A stretch of DNA of 64,000 nt from Dryomyza anilis (Eukaryota > Arthropoda > Insecta > Diptera > Dryomyzidae). Location of the stretch: positions 114,155,593 through 114,219,592 of the forward strand of contig OX638130.1 in NCBI GenBank assembly GCA_951804985.1. The letters are read 5' to 3'. A program made the position numbers and the translations under genes. Below, in pieces: positions 60,027 to 64,000 of the stretch (the first letter of the stretch is position 1; each line of letters opens with the position of its first letter). Below the pieces are notes generated by a model. That model saw only the letters and a program-made list of their open reading frames with translations, was not told where the DNA came from and searched no databases.

Positions 60027-60181
60027 GTACATCCCAGCAGGAAATGTCCTCATTGACGACAAGGTCATCAATCATGAATCGAGGACATTAGAAAAGGTGT
60101 CTTTGATGAATATGTCTACAATAATTTCATAAATGACATTGCATTAAAGACGTCATTCACCATATGTCACATATACATATA

Positions 60182-61377
60182 AAGGGTTTTTCAAATGGGA
60201 CGCTACAAAAGTAGAGCGACAGGTACAGCAAACGACGCCATATTTCTTGCCGCTCTTTTGACATTTCTCTTCAGTAAGGTTAGCCATTTCATGATGGAAA
60301 GATATACGAGCCAACAACGAGTCGAAATTATTAAAATTTACTACCGAAATTCGGAGTCAGTGGCCACAACGTTAAGAGTGCTACGTCCAATTTATGCTCG
60401 TCATAATCGTCCTAGCAGATCAACAATTGAGCGTCTAGTGGAAAATTTTTAATCCACAGGCACAGTACAAAATGTTTCCGAGCGAGTGCGACAAAGAAGT
60501 GCCCGTAGTGTCGAGAATATTGCTACCGCTGAGGCTTCAGTTGAAGAAATCCCAAATGTGTATCTCACACGTCGTTCTCAAGCGTTGGGCATCTCTGTGA
60601 AGTCCTTGTGGCGAATTTTGCGAAAAATTCTTGGCCTACATCCTTACAAAATCAAATTGACGCAAGAACTGAAGCCGCTTGGCCACCAGAAGCGTCGTAT
60701 GTTCGTGAATTAGGCTGAGCAACAACTTGAAAATGATTCGGATTTTCATCGAAAAATCATCTTCAGCGTTGAGGATCATTTCTGGCTGAATGGCTTCGTC
60801 AATAAATAAAATATGCGTTATTGGTCAGACAGAAATCCACACGTACTCCATGAGTCATCATTGCATCCCGAAAAAATTACGGTTTGGTGCGGTTTATGGG
60901 CCGGCGGCGTCATTGGGCCGTACTTCTTCCGTGATGATCAAGACCGGCACGTTACTGTGAATGGGAATCGCTACCGTTCAATGATAACCGAATATTTTTG
61001 GCCCCAATTGGATGATATGGACTTGGAGGACATGTGGTTCCAACAGGACGGCGCCACAAGCCACACAGCGAATGCCACAATCAATTTATTGGAAACCAAG
61101 TTTGGAGAACGTGTTATCTCACGAAATGGTCCAGTCGATTGGCCGCCTCGGTCGTGCGATTTGACGTCGTTAGACTATTTCCTGTGGGGCTACGACAAGT
61201 CTATGGTATATGCCAACGATTGATGAATTTCGTACGAATATCGAACGTGAAATTGCAGCTGTATCGGCCGATTTATGCTTGAAAACCGTCGAAATCGAAT
61301 AAAGAATTTCATTGATATCCAAAACCGTTTTTGTTTTATTTAAAAAAAACGTTTGTAGCGCTCTTATTGAAAAACAT
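60182..61377 (+). mobile_element. rosa-like DD41D mariner element, near full length, inactive
   Basis: TIR-like ends AAGGGTTTTTCAAATGGGAC (left) and GCTCTTATTGAAAAAC (right) bound a ~1.2-kb element with one transposase remnant. The left flank is TA. The right terminus has decayed (AACATTC instead of AACCCTT). Two non-autonomous relatives lie at 48550 and 58072. The flanking sequence on both sides (CATTGACGACAAGGTCATCA before, CATTGATGAATGCATGACAT near 61.77 kb) has similar GTCATCA wording, so it may have inserted into another repeat. Confidence 0.88.
60294..61302 (+). pseudogene. rosa-like (DD41D) mariner transposase pseudogene
   Basis: The transposase would excise and reinsert the element at TA sites. 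The frame opens MERYTSQQRVEIIKIYY (helix-turn-helix region) at 60294 and stays in one frame to 61223. It is interrupted by nonsense codons TAA at 60450, TAG at 60711 and TAA at 60807. The first catalytic Asp is lost: SVEDHFWLNG stands where the family has an aspartate in the SDEAHF-type motif. The second (WFQQDGATSHTA) and third (DLTSLDYFLWG) remain. Counting residues between them gives 41, the DD41D signature of the rosa group. A small deletion near 61215 shifts the frame. IDEFRTNIEREIAAVSADL resumes after it and ends at 61302, short of the usual C-terminus. Confidence 0.9.
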
Positions 61378-61379
61378 TC

Positions 61380-62180
61380 ACGTCACATGCACCTAAAGGT
61401 ATGCGGCATTTACGTTGTGAAATGCAATGTGAAATGCATACAACATACGTATAGGGGCAGCATTTAAGTGTTAAACTTAAAATTTGTGTTTGATATAATT
61501 CATACGCACAAATTGAGTGACCAATTTTTTTAAAAGCCAGACAATAAGCAGTAGTAATGTTGATGATGGTCGTTAGTGAAGTACGTTATTGACATTAGCA
61601 AGTACACATATTTATCAACCCAACCGAGAACAGAAGACAATGATAAAATTGAAATAATAAATAAATAAAATAAGATAAATAAAAAAATATATAAATTAAT
61701 AAATAAATATAATAAAAAAAAAAGTTATACAAAAAAAAAAGGTTTGACATCATTATTTGTAACTTCATTGATGAATGCATGACATCGTTAATGCGCCAAT
61801 CATGCATGGAAACAGGGCACATTTGTATGAAAATGTCATCAATGCTTTACAGGGCGAAAATGCTATCGGTCATCGATGTTTCTGATCTGACATAAGGGAA
61901 TCCATTCGTGACCATTTCCTTCTGGAATATACTAAAAATGACTATTCAGTTTTTTGTCACTTTGTTTTTTTTTTATAACCTCTGAGTTAGAAAACAGTCT
62001 AAACATTTTTTAATTGACTGATATCACTGTTTTTCTTTCGAAGCCGCAATATATCAAACTTTCCCCATCCCATTTCATTAAATTCTAATGCAACTTTGCA
62101 TATTTTAATGGTATTACATTTTTGCAAACTATATATCTGAATTTATACCACATAAAAGATCGGCCGTTCATATCCAAAGT
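61380..62180. other. Unassigned stretch between transposon copies
   Basis: Contains GTCATCAATGC/CATTGATGAATGC-type words (61755-61850) and A/T simple sequence at 61650-61740. No exon or TIR pair recognised. The ORFs here are low-complexity. Confidence 0.35.
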
Positions 62181-62193
62181 TAAAATCAAAAAT

Positions 62194-62503
62194 AATAATA
62201 ATAATAGTTTGGCGCAACAGTCCTGTATAGAACTTCGGTCTAGCTCTCTCACCATTTTGAGCTGTGCGTGTTATATTTGTACTCAAAGTGGTCGGACCTA
62301 CAGTTTATTGCCGAATCCGAACGGCGGATGAGAGCTTTTCATAGGCAATGGTTTTACTCTCGTAGGTTTGCCATTTACTGATGAGAGGTAGCGCGGTATA
62401 GAAAAATGTTTCTATGAATAGATGTAGTTAGGCCCCAGTCCAAGCTTGAACCGGGGACCTTTCGGCTAGCAGTCCAACGCACTAACCACTGAGCTACCGC
62501 GGC
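62194..62503 (-). mobile_element. tRNA-derived SINE (minus) with intact 13-bp target-site duplication
   Basis: On the minus strand it starts GCCGCGGTAGCTCAGTGGTT, has the B-box-like GGTTCAAGC, then the same body as the 35.4-kb copy, ending in an ATT-type tail (AATAATAATAATAATAG on the plus strand at 62191-62207). TAAAATCAAAAAT flanks it at 62181-62193 and 62504-62516, perfectly duplicated. The head matches the 35.4-kb SINE at nearly every position, so the family was recently active. The short frame at 62122-62331 crosses its boundary and is spurious. Confidence 0.92.
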
Positions 62504-62516
62504 TAAAATCAAAAAT

Positions 62517-62776
62517 GAACCATTTTAAAATCTTCCAACTCAAATTGGACTATGTTAGCAAGTTTTCTCTTGAAAATATTATGAATTTCGTAGTAACAAA
62601 TGAATAAAAATTACAACAATATTTTGGGGTAAGCTCTATAACTGTTATAGTTGTCAAGATAATAACAAAAAACGTTGTGGAATTCTCTTGAAAAACTCAC
62701 TTTTTAGACATATGCAAGTCATAAGTATGCATTATAAATAATTGAGTTCAATAGAACTGTTCATAATTAATATTAC
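62517..62776. other. Spacer between SINE and DD37E element
   Basis: AT-rich, nothing recognised. Confidence 0.4.
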
Positions 62777-63794
62777 TAAGGACTGCGTCGAATAAAATTG
62801 TCAGCTACAAAAATGAAAAAATCTAGAAATCTAGTACTCCACTTTTTTTGTTGTCTTCATCTCCCTTTTTACTAAAGCCCAGTATCTCTCAATCGGCCTG
62901 AGTTCTGAACAGTTTGGTGGATTGGCTTTTCTAGGCACCAAAATCACTGCATTTTGTTGGATCCACTCTAAGGCCGTTTTACTGTAGTGACATGAAGCGA
63001 GGTCAGGCCAAAAAAATGTGGACACTTCATGTTGGCGTAAAAATGGAAGCAATCTCTTTTGCAAGCATTCCTTCACATATATTTCGCTATTAATTGTACC
63101 CGATGTCACGAATGAGCTGCTCCTTTTTCCACAACTGCAAATTGCCTGCCAAACAAGCAATTTCTTTGGGAATTTTGTCTTTTTTATTTTTTTTTTGATT
63201 TGAATTTTTCAGCGACATTTCCTCGAGAATCGGCTGTATAAAATTCCTGCCCAGGTAGCTGAGAAAAGTCCGCTAAAACATAAGTTTCGTCGTCCATTAT
63301 GCAGCAATCGAATTTAAAAAAAAAAATCTTGGTTCAGCTTTTTAGCTCGTTGTTTTGCGGTTTCATTCTTGACGGCATTTCTATCCGGAACTTTTTGGAC
63401 CTTGTACGTCTTCAGCCCAGCTTCTTTCTTAGTCCTGCGCACGAAAGATTCTGAGCAATCCGCCTTTCTCGCCAATTTCCTTCCGGATATGCTTGGATCT
63501 TTCTTTAAAACATTCACAACCTTCTTCGACTTTTCACGATCATGTGGGCATTTTTTTTTTACCAGAACCTTTCTTCCGATCAATACTCAGGTCTTCCTTA
63601 AAGCGGTTGATAACGCGAGAAATGGTCTTAAGGTTGTTTCGCGTTAAATAAATTTTGTATTGACTATAACTGACACAAATTATTTTCTGCCATTTAATTC
63701 AGAGCTACTATGATCAAATTTTTTTAATTTGAATCTTGCAATAGCACATTATGGGAAGATATGTAACGGACAATTTTATTCGACGCAGTCCTTA
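62777..63794 (-). mobile_element. DD37E Tc1/mariner-type element with perfect 26-bp TIRs
   Basis: The left end is TAAGGACTGCGTCGAATAAA followed by ATTGTC (62777-62802). The right end at 63769-63794 is its exact inverse. The ends include the TA target dinucleotide. The 1.02-kb element carries one broken transposase on the minus strand. The TIRs are undamaged, so it could still be mobilised in trans even though its own gene is dead. Confidence 0.9.
62831..63650 (-). pseudogene. DD37E (ITmD37E-like) transposase pseudogene
   Basis: In order on the minus strand: RVINRFKEDLSIDRKKGSG near 63620-63570; the helix-turn-helix-like part with KKDPSISGRKLARKADCSES (63550-63320); CCIMDDETYVLADFSQLPG with the first catalytic Asp (about 63300-63240); then LVWQAICSCGKRSSSFV to RPIERYWALVKREM (63160-62831) with FWPDLASCHYSK holding the second Asp. 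The residues between that Asp and the Glu of RPIERYW number 37, giving DD37E. Frame breaks coincide with A homopolymers near 63550, 63315 and 63190. After KKTKKV-like text the C-terminal part is deleted. Family assignment by recall of mosquito ITmD37E-type elements. Confidence 0.87.
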
Positions 63795-64000
63795 CACAGA
63801 CTAAACATTTTTTAAAGTTATTTAAATCGACGACGATACTGCAAATTTGATATTCCAATAAAATGGGGAAACATAAACAGAATGTACGATTCTGGAAAAA
63901 GTGGATTTTTCGAAATTTTTTATTTTTGGCGACATATTCATATAAATTAAACATGTTTGCAAATGAAATGTTTAAATTTAATACATTTTCTGTTACTCAA
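63795..64000. other. Right-edge sequence
   Basis: AT-rich flank of the DD37E element. No gene or repeat recognised before the window ends. Confidence 0.4.

Noticed and set aside
60813..61223. Separate intact 136-residue transposase gene
   Set aside because: It is the in-frame C-terminal part of the single mariner frame that starts at 60294 and is broken by stop codons.
62122..62331. 69-residue protein
   Set aside because: Runs from flanking DNA through the SINE boundary; an artefact of the insertion.

Overview
The window looks like nuclear DNA of a higher (brachyceran) fly. It is very AT-rich and gene-poor, and packed with short non-autonomous DNA transposons, tRNA-derived SINEs, foldback elements and tandem arrays. 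The fly assignment rests on two split coding exons that read as the N-terminus of the dipteran RGD-type integrin alpha subunit alphaPS2 (inflated, if), on a rosa-like DD41D mariner relic, and on Drosophila-type Inr/DPE core promoter motifs. The repeat load and intron size suggest a large-genome fly (a calyptrate or similar), but the species cannot be read from the sequence.

The only protein gene supported is inflated, on the minus strand. The first coding exon (37573-37865) holds the start codon, the signal peptide and the mature N-terminus. The second (7766-7890) holds the first propeller blade. Their splice phases fit exactly. The intron between them is 29,682 nt. The next exon lies beyond position 1, so the following intron exceeds 7.7 kb. 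Upstream of the start codon, two minus-strand Inr+DPE core promoters followed by plausible splice donors (near 47416 and 53474) are candidate alternative 5'UTR exons of the same gene. If real, nearly everything from 1 to 53.5 kb is transcribed with it.

Layout: 1-7765 downstream intron (GC-richer block 1.6-2.5 kb, 19-bp minisatellite 3.4-4.5 kb, nested MITEs 6.2-7.0 kb, decayed SINE 7.1-7.6 kb); 7766-7890 exon; 7891-37572 giant intron (tandem arrays near 10.8, 13.4, 16.5, 23.1, 28.0 and 32 kb, foldback elements near 14.5 and 27.4 kb, a long-TIR pair at 19.9/23.1 kb, an 868-bp TIR element at 34.5 kb, a fresh SINE at 35.4 kb, and islands of less AT-rich single-copy DNA that may be regulatory); 37573-37865 exon; 37.9-53.5 kb upstream leader region (four related foldbacks at 38.9-42.5 kb, a ten-copy satellite at 44.6-46.4 kb, a promoter-like block at 47.3-48.3 kb, a 1.27-kb giant palindrome at 51.7-52.9 kb); 53.5-64 kb intergenic or unassigned, with rosa-family mariner copies, a hAT-like pair, another fresh SINE and a DD37E Tc1-like relic with perfect 26-bp TIRs.

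No rRNA, functional tRNA, CRISPR array or viral gene was seen. The most notable structures are the long palindromes inside the putative transcription unit (possible hairpin-RNA sources), a mobilised rosa-derived MITE subfamily sharing one snap-back scar, and an inverted templated insertion beside one of its copies.
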